A DNA stretch of 64,000 nt. It comes from Arthrobacter psychrochitiniphilus (GTDB lineage: Bacteria; Actinomycetota; Actinomycetes; Actinomycetales; Micrococcaceae). The notes beneath the pieces were generated by a model that made no database searches, had not been told where the DNA came from, and saw nothing but the letters and a program-made list of their open reading frames with translations. The position numbers and the translations under genes are program-made. Below, one piece after another: positions 37,319 to 47,562 of this stretch (its first letter is position 1; each line of letters opens with the position of its first letter). The stretch spans positions 558,001 through 622,000 of the forward strand of contig NZ_QHLZ01000001.1 in assembly GCF_003185915.1 (NCBI RefSeq). The letters are read 5' to 3'.

Positions 37319-38239
37319 TTACTTGGCGCTCTTGTGCTTAATGAAGGTGACCTGCTCCGGGTCCAGGCGTGAGCGCATAACTTCAATGGCTTCGGGGTTC
37401 TGATCCACCATGACAAAGCGGCGGCCCAGCTCCAAGGCGGCGGCCCCGGTGGTGCCACTGCCACCAAAGAAATCCAGTACCCAGTCCCCCGGCTCGGTGC
37501 TGGCTTGGATAATGCGGCGAAGGATCCCGAGGGGCTTCTGGGTGGGGTACCCAGTTTTTTCGCGGCCCATCGGGGAAACAATGGTGTGCCACCAAGTATC
37601 GGTGGGCAGCTTGCCCAGTTCCCGCTTTTCGGGCGTGACCAGCCCGGGCGCCATGTAGGGCTCGCGGTCTACTTCGGTGCTGTTGAAGTAGTAGGTTTTA
37701 GGGTTTTTGACGTAGACAAGGATGTTGTCGTGCTTGGCGGGCCAACGCTTTTTGGAGCGCGCCCCGTAGTCATAGGCCCAGATAATTTCATTGAGGAAGC
37801 ACTCGCGGCCAAAGAGGGCGTCCAGCAGCACCTTGGCATAGTGGACCTCGCGGTAGTCCAGGTGCAAGTAGAGAGTGCCATCGTCCTTCAAGAGACGCCA
37901 TGCTTCTTCTAGCCGGGGCTCCAAAAATTCCCAGTAGTCGCCGAAGGAATCGTTGTAGCTCAGCGTCAAGCCCTTGATGGTTTCATAGCTGCGGCCTTGA
38001 AAACCTACGCGGGAGCCTGTTTCGCTGCGGACGTTGGTCATGTTTTGGCGCGCTTGAACCTTGCCGGTGTTAAAGGGCGGGTCAATGTAGATCAGGCGGA
38101 AACTTTCATCCGGCAGTGTGCCTAAAAAGCTGAGGTTGTCCCCTTCTGCAACGAGGTTCCCACTCTCCGAATGCCACGCAGCTGCCGGCTTTTTAGCCGG
38201 GGTAGCACTCAGGGTGGAATCACTCGCGTCGATTGTCAT
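37319..38239 (-). CDS. Orphan site-specific DNA methyltransferase, beta class
   Basis: 306 residues of the N6-adenine/N4-cytosine methyltransferase type. Catalytic motif IV comes first (IYIDPPFNTG, 53-59) and the SAM-binding motif I last (VLDFFGGSGTTGAAALE, about 254-270), the beta-class order. LHLDYREVHYAKVLLDALFG is also typical. No restriction endonuclease gene is next to it, so it is probably a solitary, possibly regulatory methylase. Target sequence cannot be read. It lies about 4 kb from the defence island. Confidence 0.9.
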   Translation of the reverse strand: MTIDASDSTLSATPAKKPAAAWHSESGNLVAEGDNLSFLGTLPDESFRLIYIDPPFNTGKVQARQNMTNVRSETGSRVGFQGRSYETIKGLTLSYNDSFGDYWEFLEPRLEEAWRLLKDDGTLYLHLDYREVHYAKVLLDALFGRECFLNEIIWAYDYGARSKKRWPAKHDNILVYVKNPKTYYFNSTEVDREPYMAPGLVTPEKRELGKLPTDTWWHTIVSPMGREKTGYPTQKPLGILRRIIQASTEPGDWVLDFFGGSGTTGAAALELGRRFVMVDQNPEAIEVMRSRLDPEQVTFIKHKSAK

Positions 38240-38344
38240 GCTTCAAGGCTAGCCGGGCGGTGGTAGGCCGCGAAATGCAGGGAGTAGGTACAGGCATTGG
38301 GCACTAGGACAGCGCCCAAGCAAAATTCACGTTAGGGTCGATAA

Positions 38345-40840
38345 ATGGGATCGTCTCTAAGTACAGCTCTGACCACCACCAGCCCTGAGCACTCAGGATT
38401 TGTCCAAGTCCGCGGTGCCCGCGAGAACAACCTGAAAAACGTGGACGTGGATGTCCCCCGCGACTCCATTGTCGCCTTCACCGGCATCTCAGGGAGCGGT
38501 AAGTCCTCGCTGGCCTTTGGCACTATTTTCGCTGAAGCCCAACGCCGCTATTTTGAATCCGTGGCTCCCTACGCGCGCCGTCTCATTCAACAGGGAAATA
38601 CACCCCGGGTGGAGTCCATTTCGGGACTTCCACCGGCAGTGGCCATGCAACAGCGCCGCGGAACCCCCAGCACCCGCTCTTCAGTGGGGACAGTAACAAC
38701 TCTTTCAAACTCAGTACGGATGTTGTTTTCTCGGGCAGGTGATTACCCTAAGGGCGCTGAGATTTTGTACTCAGATTCCTTCTCGCCCAACACGGTGGCT
38801 GGCGCTTGCCCGGTGTGCCACGGCTTGGGAACAGCCCACACTGTTACCGAAGAATTGCTGGTGCCGGACCCACACCTCAGCATTCGCGAAGGTGCGGTTG
38901 CGGCGTGGCCCAGCGCTTGGCAAGGTAAAAACCTCCGCGACATTCTCAGCCATCTGGGCTACAACGTTGACGTTCCGTGGAAGAAGCTGCCTAAAAAAGA
39001 ACGTGATTGGATCCTCTTTACCGAAGAGCAACCTGTTGTTGAGGTAACGCCGCAAAGGGACCGGGTGGCCAAACCCTATAAGGGAAAATTCTGGAGCGCC
39101 CGCAGCCATGTTTTACACACTCTAGCCAACACCAAGAGTGCACCTATGCGTGAGAACGCCCTGAGATTCATGCATTCAGGACCCTGCCCCGAATGTGGTG
39201 GGAGCGGGTTGAAAGTGGCGGCCATGGCGGTGACGGTGGAGGGCAAAGACATTTCCGCCATGAATGCCCTGCCGCTGACGCAACTTGCTGAGGTACTGCA
39301 GAGGATCATGACCGGCCCTACTGGCGATGATGGGAGCCGTGAGGCCGTTGCAAGCGCCATTGCCCATGATTTGCACCAGCGCATAACAGTGCTGCTGGAT
39401 CTGGGACTAGGGTATCTGAGCCTGGGCCGCAGCACGCCCACCCTCTCCCCCGGAGAGATGCAGCGCTTACGCATTGCCACCCAGCTCCGTTCTGGACTTT
39501 TCGGTGTCATCTACGTTTTGGACGAACCGTCAGCGGGGCTGCATCCGGCCGACGCCGAGCCTCTGCTGGAGGTATTACAACAGCTCAAACGTTCCGGAAA
39601 TAGCGTCTTCATTGTTGAACACAACATGGACATGGTCCGGCGGGCCGACTGGCTGGTTGATGTAGGCCCCCAGGCAGGTGAAGCCGGCGGCCGGATTGTT
39701 TACAGCGGCCCAGTTCCGGGGATTGCCCATGTTCAAGAGTCAGTCACGCGGCCCTTCCTATTGGAAGGGGCTTCCCCTTCTGCGCCCATAGCGCAGGATG
39801 CTGAAAGGGCTACCGGCACCTCCGCAGTGCGCAGAGATCCCCAAGGCTGGTTGGAATTGGTAGGTATCAGCTCCCACAATCTTGAGAACGTTGATGCGCA
39901 GATCCCTAGGAACGTTCTGACAGCCATTACTGGGGTATCCGGTTCTGGGAAGTCCACGTTATTGCAGGTGCTGAACAGTACTGCTGGCGGCCAGCGCGAA
40001 GGCGATGACTCCGCCCCGGAGGACATTGCGGGAACAAGCGGGTTCGGCGGCGTAGACCGTGTGGTTCCCGTGGACCAGCGCCCCATTGGCCGGACACCGC
40101 GCTCCAACCTGGCTACGTACACAGGAATGTTCGACGCCGTCCGGCGTGAGTTCGCTGCCACACCCGAGGCCCGGGCGAAGGGATTTACCGCGGCCAGGTT
40201 TTCTTTCAACGTTGCGGGTGGGCGCTGTGAAACATGCTTGGGTGAAGGCGCCGTGGCGGTGGAACTACTGTTCCTTCCTGGTAGTTACGGCCCCTGCCCC
40301 GTCTGCCACGGTTCCCGCTTCAATGATGAGACCTTGGCAGTGTTGTACAAGGGAAAGTCCATTGCCGATGTTCTGGCGCTGACGGTGGATGCGGCAGCGC
40401 TGGTGCTCGCGGACATTCCCGCTGCGGCAAGAAGCTTGGCAACCCTACGTGAAGTGGGGCTAGGCTACCTCCGGCTGGGGCAGCCGGCCACGGAACTCTC
40501 GGGTGGTGAAGCACAGCGGATCAAACTCGCCACCGAATTGCAGCGCCCGCGGCGGGGTCACACGCTGTACCTCTTGGATGAGCCCACCACGGGTCTGCAC
40601 CCTGCCGATGTTCAGTTGTTGATGCATCAGCTCAACCGGCTGGTGGACGCCAACAACACTGTGGTGGTTGTGGAGCACGAGATGGACGTGGTGGCAGCCG
40701 CCGATTGGGTCATTGACTTAGGACCCTCGGGAGGGTCCGCCGGCGGCCGCATCATGGCCACCGGGTTACCCGAGGACGTAGCCACTGCTGAGGAAAGCCG
40801 CACCGCACCTTATTTGGCGGCCGCGTTGGCGCGGCGTTAA
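38345..40840 (+). CDS. UvrA-like ABC ATPase (UvrA2 type)
   Basis: 831 residues, about 100 shorter than housekeeping UvrA. Two ABC modules: Walker A FTGISGSGKSSLAFGT (46-61) with its signature TLSPGEMQRLRIATQLRSG and Walker B FGVIYVLDEPSAGLHP; and GVSGSGKSTLLQVLN with ELSGGEAQRIKLATELQ and LYLLDEPTTGLHP. Zinc-binding Cys clusters are present (CPVCHGLG, CPECGGSG, CETCLGEG, CPVCHGSR). The short first insertion suggests the UvrB-binding region is reduced. Such UvrA2 proteins are linked to resistance to DNA-binding drugs. Single gene. Confidence 0.92.
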   Translation: MGSSLSTALTTTSPEHSGFVQVRGARENNLKNVDVDVPRDSIVAFTGISGSGKSSLAFGTIFAEAQRRYFESVAPYARRLIQQGNTPRVESISGLPPAVAMQQRRGTPSTRSSVGTVTTLSNSVRMLFSRAGDYPKGAEILYSDSFSPNTVAGACPVCHGLGTAHTVTEELLVPDPHLSIREGAVAAWPSAWQGKNLRDILSHLGYNVDVPWKKLPKKERDWILFTEEQPVVEVTPQRDRVAKPYKGKFWSARSHVLHTLANTKSAPMRENALRFMHSGPCPECGGSGLKVAAMAVTVEGKDISAMNALPLTQLAEVLQRIMTGPTGDDGSREAVASAIAHDLHQRITVLLDLGLGYLSLGRSTPTLSPGEMQRLRIATQLRSGLFGVIYVLDEPSAGLHPADAEPLLEVLQQLKRSGNSVFIVEHNMDMVRRADWLVDVGPQAGEAGGRIVYSGPVPGIAHVQESVTRPFLLEGASPSAPIAQDAERATGTSAVRRDPQGWLELVGISSHNLENVDAQIPRNVLTAITGVSGSGKSTLLQVLNSTAGGQREGDDSAPEDIAGTSGFGGVDRVVPVDQRPIGRTPRSNLATYTGMFDAVRREFAATPEARAKGFTAARFSFNVAGGRCETCLGEGAVAVELLFLPGSYGPCPVCHGSRFNDETLAVLYKGKSIADVLALTVDAAALVLADIPAAARSLATLREVGLGYLRLGQPATELSGGEAQRIKLATELQRPRRGHTLYLLDEPTTGLHPADVQLLMHQLNRLVDANNTVVVVEHEMDVVAAADWVIDLGPSGGSAGGRIMATGLPEDVATAEESRTAPYLAAALARR

Positions 40841-40867
40841 CTGGGGCGGCTTGCCCGGGCTGGCGTT

Positions 40868-41641
40868 TTAGCCGCGCAGCACGTCTTTGGTGGCGTGGTT
40901 GTAGTGGAAAGTGACGGGTCCACCGGCGTGGGAGAACTCGTGGTTGGCGCCATCTAGCAGACCGAATGCGCCGTAGTTTTCATCCCAGCTTCCGTTGACC
41001 ACAGCCTTGTAGTTGTACTGTCCGGCGGGGAGGTCGGCTGTCAACTGCCAGAGCCCACCAATGCTATCTAGCGTCATCTGCACGGCGGCATGGCTGGGAT
41101 CCCAGTTCTTCTCCGCACCCAAGGTGGTGCCGAAATCTCCCACCAAAGCCACTGAAGCTGGCTGCTCCCCAAGTACGACGCCGGAGTCCCCCGCCTGCTC
41201 TTTGGCGGCCGCTGGGGCTGTGGCTGCCTTGACGGACGGCTGCTTGGCTGGTGCGGTCTTTGCTGCTGGCGTGCCGGCAGGTTTTTCTGGCAGTTCAGTA
41301 CCGGCAGGAATGAGTGTGCCGTTGCTGAGTGCATCGCTGAGCTTCTCAACAGTGCTGAAGGCCACCGTGGCGCGTAGGCCGTTGTCCGTGATGGCCCAGC
41401 CACCACGGCCCTTGGTCATCCATCCGGCCTTGACCAGATCTGCCGTGGCCTTGGTGAGGTTCTTGTGACCGCGCGGGATGCCGCCGCTGAGGAGTTCGGA
41501 CTCTTCCTTGGTGAAGGGAATCCGTGCCACCGCTTCGGCCAGGACTTCACCGCCGTTGGGCTTGTCATCCTGCCACGATCCGGCGGCCATGATGTCAAGG
41601 ACTTCTTTGAGCCTGCGGTTGGTGTTGTCTCGAACGCTCAT
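40868..41641 (-). CDS. Winged-helix / pullulanase X25-domain fusion protein
   Basis: 257 residues, no signal peptide. N-terminal about 95 residues resemble the winged-helix domain found at the start of Mrr-type proteins (RGHKNLTKATADLVKAGWMT, then GRGGWAITDNGLRA). A Pro/Ala/Lys linker (about 110-150) follows, then a C-terminal beta-sandwich like the X25/CBM48 modules of pullulanases: SVALVGDFGTTLGAEKNWDP, LTADLPAGQYNYKAVVNGSW, VTFHYNHATKDVLRG. ATG at 41641 with GGAGG upstream. A cytosolic alpha-glucan-responsive DNA-binding protein is one reading. Convergent with the UvrA-like gene. Confidence 0.75.
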   Translation of the reverse strand: MSVRDNTNRRLKEVLDIMAAGSWQDDKPNGGEVLAEAVARIPFTKEESELLSGGIPRGHKNLTKATADLVKAGWMTKGRGGWAITDNGLRATVAFSTVEKLSDALSNGTLIPAGTELPEKPAGTPAAKTAPAKQPSVKAATAPAAAKEQAGDSGVVLGEQPASVALVGDFGTTLGAEKNWDPSHAAVQMTLDSIGGLWQLTADLPAGQYNYKAVVNGSWDENYGAFGLLDGANHEFSHAGGPVTFHYNHATKDVLRG

Positions 41642-42113
41642 GGTGGTCCTCCTATAGCAATGGGTATCGTTCCACTGTTGCACGTGCCAGAGTTACGCGA
41701 CAGTACATGACGCTATGGACGTAGGGATCAACCACGCCGGCCACACTTCCGAGCGATGGCGCTTACCCGCACCACAAGTGCAGCCCACAGAAGCCAATAT
41801 TCACTTGGTCGGGTGCGCGTGCACCCGACATGGATCACCGAGCCTGGCAGATGGAAGTTAGAAAGATATCATCAAGGCAACCAGTACCTAACAGCTACGG
41901 AAGGCGGATACGTAGGACCTGTAGCCTCCAATATCGCTTACATTGCGAGAGCCCAGCTTCAATTGTTATGCAGATGGAACTGTTGAAGCCTCACTCAAAC
42001 CTTCAACAGCCCCACCTGGCCTTCATGATCGAATTTCTACGGACGCTGAGGGGCAAAATTACCGATTCGATGCCCTTGCCCCTAGGAGCGTTCACAGAAC
42101 CTGAAACGTATGT
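41642..42113. other. Intergenic stretch at the left edge of the defence island
   Basis: 472 bases without a recognised gene. It holds an 8-bp inverted repeat TCGGGTGC/GCACCCGA at 41809-41828. The short frames here (for instance one ending at 42117) have no recognisable sequence. GC falls rightward, consistent with an island boundary. Confidence 0.4.
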
Positions 42114-45100
42114 TTAGTCCCCGATCCTCAGGCTCCGAACTAGATTGACAGCATGGCTCGGGTCGCGGTCAAGCATGAACGCGTCGACATAAACCACTCC
42201 ATCGAGACCCGGGTTCTCTGCATGAATTTGTGCCGTAGCCTCCTTTAATCTCTCCGGCATCAAGCCAGGTTCCCCGGATTCGAGGGGATGCCGCAGAATC
42301 ACCGCAATGCGTCCCTCAGCAGGTTTATCCCACAGGGCGCAGGCTGCGAAGCTATTCGAGAGCGTCGATACGTTGTAGACCGCCGCCCAGTTTTGGATTG
42401 CTTTACGTTGCTTGTCCAACTCGATAGTCAGGACTTGACCATCAAGTACTGATTTCAAGTCTTTGGCTAGACGCCAGTCGAGGAGTGCGTGGTAGGCCAT
42501 ATTCGAGTAGTCACGCAAGCATCGGTAGCAAGAAGACGAACATTCAATGGAGTGCTCACCGGCCAGTTCTCCGAGATAGGCGTCGACGTCATTGAGGAAT
42601 TCCGGCAGAATGTCAGGTCTTCCCAAATGACTACTAAAACCCGCGCCGTTTTCCAATGTGTCGGCAAGAAAAGCGAACGTGGTTGGGCGCCCGTCTTGCA
42701 GTCCCGTATAGATTCCGGCGTTAAACTCCTGGGACTGAATGTCTAGTTTGTTGGCGGCTACAGTTCTCATCAGAAAGCTCAGCGAGTACCAAGCGGCCCG
42801 ACGGCCTTGGATGGAATCATAGGCGCCGTATTGTTGGGGCATTCCCGCGCTCAGATCCAACCGCAGCCCCTGACCCTCAACTACTGCTGACTGGGGCCCA
42901 TAGAAGAGGAAATCCGTGGGCTGAATCGTTCCGAGTGCCACTGAGATGACTGCCGCTGACTGGTCAGTGTGAACTGGTGTCGTCCCATCAGACGCTACCG
43001 CTACGTAACCGCCCCAGTAATCGTTTGAGAGAGCCTGCTGAAACTCGAAGGATTTTCCGGAGTTGTCATTGATGACATACCGCTTCCCAGGGCCCGAGTA
43101 TGCGACTGAGTTGGAAAGAGAAACGGACTCCAGTGTTTTGAGATCAGCCACGGCCCGGGTCGATGTCGACTTGGGTGACCAAGAGAAGTTGCCGTCAAAG
43201 TCACGAGGTTTACCTGCCCGGTATCCTTTGGGCTCCCGCAGGTCGATGGTGCTGAAGATTCCGGGGTCGGCATCACATCGTGGGCAGGCACCTTCCGAGT
43301 AGTCCGAACCTGTCGGTTTTTCCTCCACATACGCGCATTGTCGGCAAATATCGATCAGTCGTTGGTCACCCAAAGCATTGTCTTCTTTGCTGACGTTGCG
43401 CCCAGCCGGGTAGAACGCGGCCGCGCCAATGACTGGATAGATCTGCCCGTCGCGAACCAGTTCGCTCCCAGGCGCGAACTGGTTTACTGCCATTGCGGCA
43501 TCTCGATCTATGACATTGTCGGGCGGCCAGGGGAATGCGATGTTTGGTCTCTTGAGGTAGAGATCTCGAACTTTTGAAGGGAACCCGAACATCGGCAGGA
43601 GACCATTTTCGGCCAGTCGCTGGCTCAGGTCGGAATGGCCCGGGCTGTCAAGAGCTACGACCGTTGAAATGTCGTCTACCAGATTGGCTATGTCGGCGCG
43701 TGCGCCGTTCAAGTCGTCGTGGCTTAAGTTTGTGTAAGTCGCGAAGGCGGTCACAGCTTGCTCGACGATGGCCTGATTGTCATCGAGCCATCGGCTTAGG
43801 TGCGGCTTCACCTTGTACCAGTCTGATGCGAGCCCGAATTGGCCGTGGGTGTTCCGGCCAAGTCCGGAAAATTCTTCGTCAAGTGCGAGGACATCGGCAA
43901 GAGAGATAAAGGCACGCCGAAGTGTCTCACTCCTTAGGGCCCGTAGGTATATTTCTGGACGATTAAGAGCAAGATATGGCTTAGGCGTTGGTTCATTGGT
44001 AATGAGTTCTGGACGTCCAAAATAGTACTCGTCGTGGCTGCGTCCCCGGCACACTGTAAGCGATATTGCCATGGGCGTCATACGACGGCCAGCACGCCCA
44101 ACTCGCTGTTGGTAGTTGAAACGGGTAGGTGGCATATTCGCCAAGATGACGGAGTCGAGGGCCCCGATATCTACGCCCGCTTCCATTGTTGTGGTCACTG
44201 ACAACAGCTCAATACCATCGGATTTCTTGTTCTCCTTCTGGTCAAGGAAAACATTCTGGAACCGAGCTTGCCTCGATTGGGCGGCAAGTCTATCGGTTTG
44301 GCCGGTCAGCTCAGCCGCTGTCAGTCTGAACTGTCCGGCTCCTTGGATGGCCTTGTGTCCGTAATAATCAAGGTCCGTCTTGTGAGCAGTCGCCTCTGGA
44401 AGTTGTTTACCGCAATACGTGCAAAGTCCGCATCCCTGCACTAGGTGTCGTCGTCGGCAATTCTCACATGTCCAGTCGCTACCGGAGGGCTGATAGATGG
44501 TGGCCTTGTCTGGATGGATGAGGAATTGAGATACCGAATCTCCCCATTCCTTCCTGACTGAGGTCTGAATGTCATCGAAATCCATGTCAAACGTCTTCGC
44601 CACTGACTGCCAAAAAGTTTTGAGTTTCCTGGGCGGCGTCTCGGATGCATTCCTCATACCAGCGAATCGACGCATTCCAGCCAAAATCCGCAGGCTGGAT
44701 TGCGCGATAGCCGCCGAAGAGCGGGAATCTTGAGCACTACTGAGTGCACCAACAAGTCCTACCCACCCTAGTCCCAAGGATTCATAGTCTCGGCCTACTC
44801 CTGAAAACAACCCGTCAATGACCTCCTTCTGTAGATTCTTGTCTATGGCAGCCTCTAGTCGGTTCTGAGGTGTCGAAAGATCAATTTTTCGTGAAGGTAC
44901 AGGATCCCAACGGTAAATATGCGACCAAGACAGGGCATCTTTCTCGTCAGTCTGCTGAAGAGAAGCCGATGGTCCGCCAGGATTCATGCCCATTTCAACT
45001 AGTCGCTGACTAATCCGTGCAGTTAGTACGGGAATCGATGGGGATTGATTCAGATCACGTATGGCATCAGTTTCCGGCACATTACTCTCGAGATCCCACA

Positions 45101-47519
45101 CGTCTTGAAGAGTGGTAAAAGCTTTCAGATCCTTGGCTCGTAATCGCTTGATCGCGTCTCGAGATTCTGGAGTCCGGTTGCCGTTCAAGTAGTGTTCTTT
45201 GGCCAATGAAATATCAGCTGCAACCTGATCTGATCCTGCAAGTTCACTATGGAGAAGCAGCCGCAACAAATCCTGGTAGTGCCTGAGGCTTATTCCAGAC
45301 GATAGCTTTGCAGCATCCTGACGGCTGTCGGCGAAAACGATAGTCTTCCGGTTTGCAGGTTCGAGGTCTTGGAACAATTCAGTAATCAATACCTGATTTA
45401 TTTTCTCGAACCCTGTGCGCATGGCGCGGATGGGTGATCGTTGACGTTTTTTGTCATCTGATCGAACAGGCCCTTCCGCAGTGTGCCTGATCTCCCAGTC
45501 ATCGGAGCAATTAGGGCATCTAGTGGGGAACGCCGACAGCTGTTCTACGTTCCGCTTGCCTGCCGGAGATGTAACTTGGAAGGTCCAGCCGGTATAACCA
45601 TCTCCGTTCGTTGGTCGGAGCTCCCCTGTTTCGGGCCTTAGGATGGAGCGACGAAAAGCATACTTCACTTTATTCTTGTCTGCATTCCATTCAAGCGCTT
45701 CTAGATCTGGGCTTCGTTTTTGAGGCCAGTACAGCAGATAGTTGTTCGCTGTTCGCTCAAGTCCGACGTGATCAGGCAAATGTTGTATGTCGGACAGGTC
45801 AGCCAACAAGGTTACGGCTTTCCCGGGCTGCTGGGTCGAACCGGAAGGAACATAACCACCAAGAAAGACATCTCCGCAGTTCTGGCAATACAGGAGTTCC
45901 AATACTCTGGATCCGCATAAACAGCGGCCTACTGGCTCGGAATACAGCCGTCCTACGCGTCTAGTTTCGCTCTTCTCTTCCTGAATTTCGGGGCAGGAAG
46001 GATCGGTGCAGGCCCACATTCCCGGTACATTTCGGAAAAATAGATGGCTTCTCAATAACGGCCACTTGATTACCTCAGTCTTTTCAACCGTTGACGCGGC
46101 AGACTTCAGCAGCTTTTGCACGGCCGGGCCGCGCAAATTTTCAGTCAATACGGGAAACAGTTGCTCGCCAATCTGTCGCAGAGACTTGGCGTTGGGGTGA
46201 GACAGCGGTTCACCGTTTTCACTCCGAAAGAAGACGTTGCTCAGTGCGCTTGCCCCGATAATTTCGTCCGCATGGCTGGGAGTGCCCTCTTGGCTTGCGA
46301 ACCCGGTTTCGGAGAGGTCAAGAGCTTGATGCTGTGCTCGGATGAGCTCTCCGGGAAGAAAATCAAATGAATCGCGAGGCACTCCAAAAAATTCCTCAAC
46401 ATACGCTTCGTCCCGGTTGGCTTCCAACGAAGCCGAGGCGGCGATGACCTGGAATTGTTTGGAGTCTTCACCGAGGCCGAGCCGCAGCTTCAAGTTCCGG
46501 ATCAGCAGCGCGACTTCCGTACCGGCGGTACCCCTGTAGGAATGCAGCTCATCGACAACGAAGGTGAACCGATGGTCAGGGCTGGCGGTAAGCCACGCGC
46601 GAGTTGAGTCGAAGTATCGGCTATCCCGATCACGAAGGAGCAGGACATTGAGCATCGAATAGTTGGTGATGAGAATATCAGGCGCAGCGTCGGCCATATC
46701 CCATCTCGAGACCATTTCAGCTCCGCCCAGGTGGGGCATGAAGTACTTGGATTCATCATCGAGCTGCCGCATTTGGGCACTGCGCTCATCGACGTCTTGC
46801 AGATAGGATCGTAAATTCCCTAATGGAACAGTGTCGCCCACTGAACCCGTGACAGGGGTCGCTCCTGTGTACCGACCGAAGTAGAAGCGATGACCGCGCC
46901 TGTGCTTGTCCAACCAGGCTCGGGCCTCATCATTGTCGAGAGCCTTACGGAGCCTGATGAGTTGGTCATCAACGAGCGCGTTCATCGGATACAAGATGAT
47001 GGCGCGAACAGCTTTGGTGCGTCCCGACTCTGTCCCTCGCTGCGGAGCGAACGGCCGATTGTCCCGTTTCCACCACGGAGCAAAATTGGCTCCCTGCCCT
47101 GTCCACGATGTTGATTCTGTCAAAAGGTTGGACAGTAGAGGTAGAAGGAACGCCTCAGTTTTGCCGGCGCCGGTTCCAGCGGTCACGACAACATTGCGCT
47201 TATCCCTCACGACGGACGTCAGCGCGGACTCTTGGTGTGTGTATAGGTCTCGACCGACAGGAATGAGCCCGGTCCGGGCAAACTCAACGAGGTCTTTCGA
47301 AGCCCGGGCTTGTTCTACTGACTGCTCGAACGTCTGTGTGGAGACCTTGTATTCGGGTCGCAGTTCTATAAATGGCTCTCTGTAGACACCGTTGTCCTTG
47401 TCAAGGATTCGACGGCGCTCTGCCATGAGTTTCTCATCAGCAAGTCCAAACGGTGTGTCGTAATAGCGGAAATATGACTCCCGCAAGTGATCGAATGTCT
47501 CAACTATGTCGATGGGCAT
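42114..47519 (-). CDS. druE: Giant DEAD/DEAH-like helicase with DUF1998, DruE-like
   Basis: 1801 residues. N-terminal SF2 helicase: Q-type region YTHQESALTSV, Walker A TAGTGAGKTEAFLLP (Lys about 120), YPMNALVDDQL, Walker B FVVDELHSYRGTAGTEVALL (DELH near 323). Second helicase lobe: TTTMEAGVDIGALDSVILAN and FNYQQRVGRAGRR. Several zinc-ribbon-like Cys sets lie between and after (CENCRR...CTYCGKQ; CRQC...CPRCD). The C-terminus holds the DUF1998-type CSSSCYRCLRDYSNMAYH. Size and order match DruE of Druantia rather than the split DrmA/DrmB of DISARM. ATG at 47519 chosen for fit after the upstream stop at 47563. Third gene of a minus-strand operon. Confidence 0.85.
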   Translation of the reverse strand: MPIDIVETFDHLRESYFRYYDTPFGLADEKLMAERRRILDKDNGVYREPFIELRPEYKVSTQTFEQSVEQARASKDLVEFARTGLIPVGRDLYTHQESALTSVVRDKRNVVVTAGTGAGKTEAFLLPLLSNLLTESTSWTGQGANFAPWWKRDNRPFAPQRGTESGRTKAVRAIILYPMNALVDDQLIRLRKALDNDEARAWLDKHRRGHRFYFGRYTGATPVTGSVGDTVPLGNLRSYLQDVDERSAQMRQLDDESKYFMPHLGGAEMVSRWDMADAAPDILITNYSMLNVLLLRDRDSRYFDSTRAWLTASPDHRFTFVVDELHSYRGTAGTEVALLIRNLKLRLGLGEDSKQFQVIAASASLEANRDEAYVEEFFGVPRDSFDFLPGELIRAQHQALDLSETGFASQEGTPSHADEIIGASALSNVFFRSENGEPLSHPNAKSLRQIGEQLFPVLTENLRGPAVQKLLKSAASTVEKTEVIKWPLLRSHLFFRNVPGMWACTDPSCPEIQEEKSETRRVGRLYSEPVGRCLCGSRVLELLYCQNCGDVFLGGYVPSGSTQQPGKAVTLLADLSDIQHLPDHVGLERTANNYLLYWPQKRSPDLEALEWNADKNKVKYAFRRSILRPETGELRPTNGDGYTGWTFQVTSPAGKRNVEQLSAFPTRCPNCSDDWEIRHTAEGPVRSDDKKRQRSPIRAMRTGFEKINQVLITELFQDLEPANRKTIVFADSRQDAAKLSSGISLRHYQDLLRLLLHSELAGSDQVAADISLAKEHYLNGNRTPESRDAIKRLRAKDLKAFTTLQDVWDLESNVPETDAIRDLNQSPSIPVLTARISQRLVEMGMNPGGPSASLQQTDEKDALSWSHIYRWDPVPSRKIDLSTPQNRLEAAIDKNLQKEVIDGLFSGVGRDYESLGLGWVGLVGALSSAQDSRSSAAIAQSSLRILAGMRRFAGMRNASETPPRKLKTFWQSVAKTFDMDFDDIQTSVRKEWGDSVSQFLIHPDKATIYQPSGSDWTCENCRRRHLVQGCGLCTYCGKQLPEATAHKTDLDYYGHKAIQGAGQFRLTAAELTGQTDRLAAQSRQARFQNVFLDQKENKKSDGIELLSVTTTMEAGVDIGALDSVILANMPPTRFNYQQRVGRAGRRMTPMAISLTVCRGRSHDEYYFGRPELITNEPTPKPYLALNRPEIYLRALRSETLRRAFISLADVLALDEEFSGLGRNTHGQFGLASDWYKVKPHLSRWLDDNQAIVEQAVTAFATYTNLSHDDLNGARADIANLVDDISTVVALDSPGHSDLSQRLAENGLLPMFGFPSKVRDLYLKRPNIAFPWPPDNVIDRDAAMAVNQFAPGSELVRDGQIYPVIGAAAFYPAGRNVSKEDNALGDQRLIDICRQCAYVEEKPTGSDYSEGACPRCDADPGIFSTIDLREPKGYRAGKPRDFDGNFSWSPKSTSTRAVADLKTLESVSLSNSVAYSGPGKRYVINDNSGKSFEFQQALSNDYWGGYVAVASDGTTPVHTDQSAAVISVALGTIQPTDFLFYGPQSAVVEGQGLRLDLSAGMPQQYGAYDSIQGRRAAWYSLSFLMRTVAANKLDIQSQEFNAGIYTGLQDGRPTTFAFLADTLENGAGFSSHLGRPDILPEFLNDVDAYLGELAGEHSIECSSSCYRCLRDYSNMAYHALLDWRLAKDLKSVLDGQVLTIELDKQRKAIQNWAAVYNVSTLSNSFAACALWDKPAEGRIAVILRHPLESGEPGLMPERLKEATAQIHAENPGLDGVVYVDAFMLDRDPSHAVNLVRSLRIGD

Positions 47520-47562
47520 GGCGGCGTCTTTCTGTTGAACGAGCGGGAACCTGGAATTTTCG

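Noticed and set aside
41756-42117. Plus-strand short frames upstream of the helicase gene end
   Set aside because: No coding character or family resemblance; likely intergenic.
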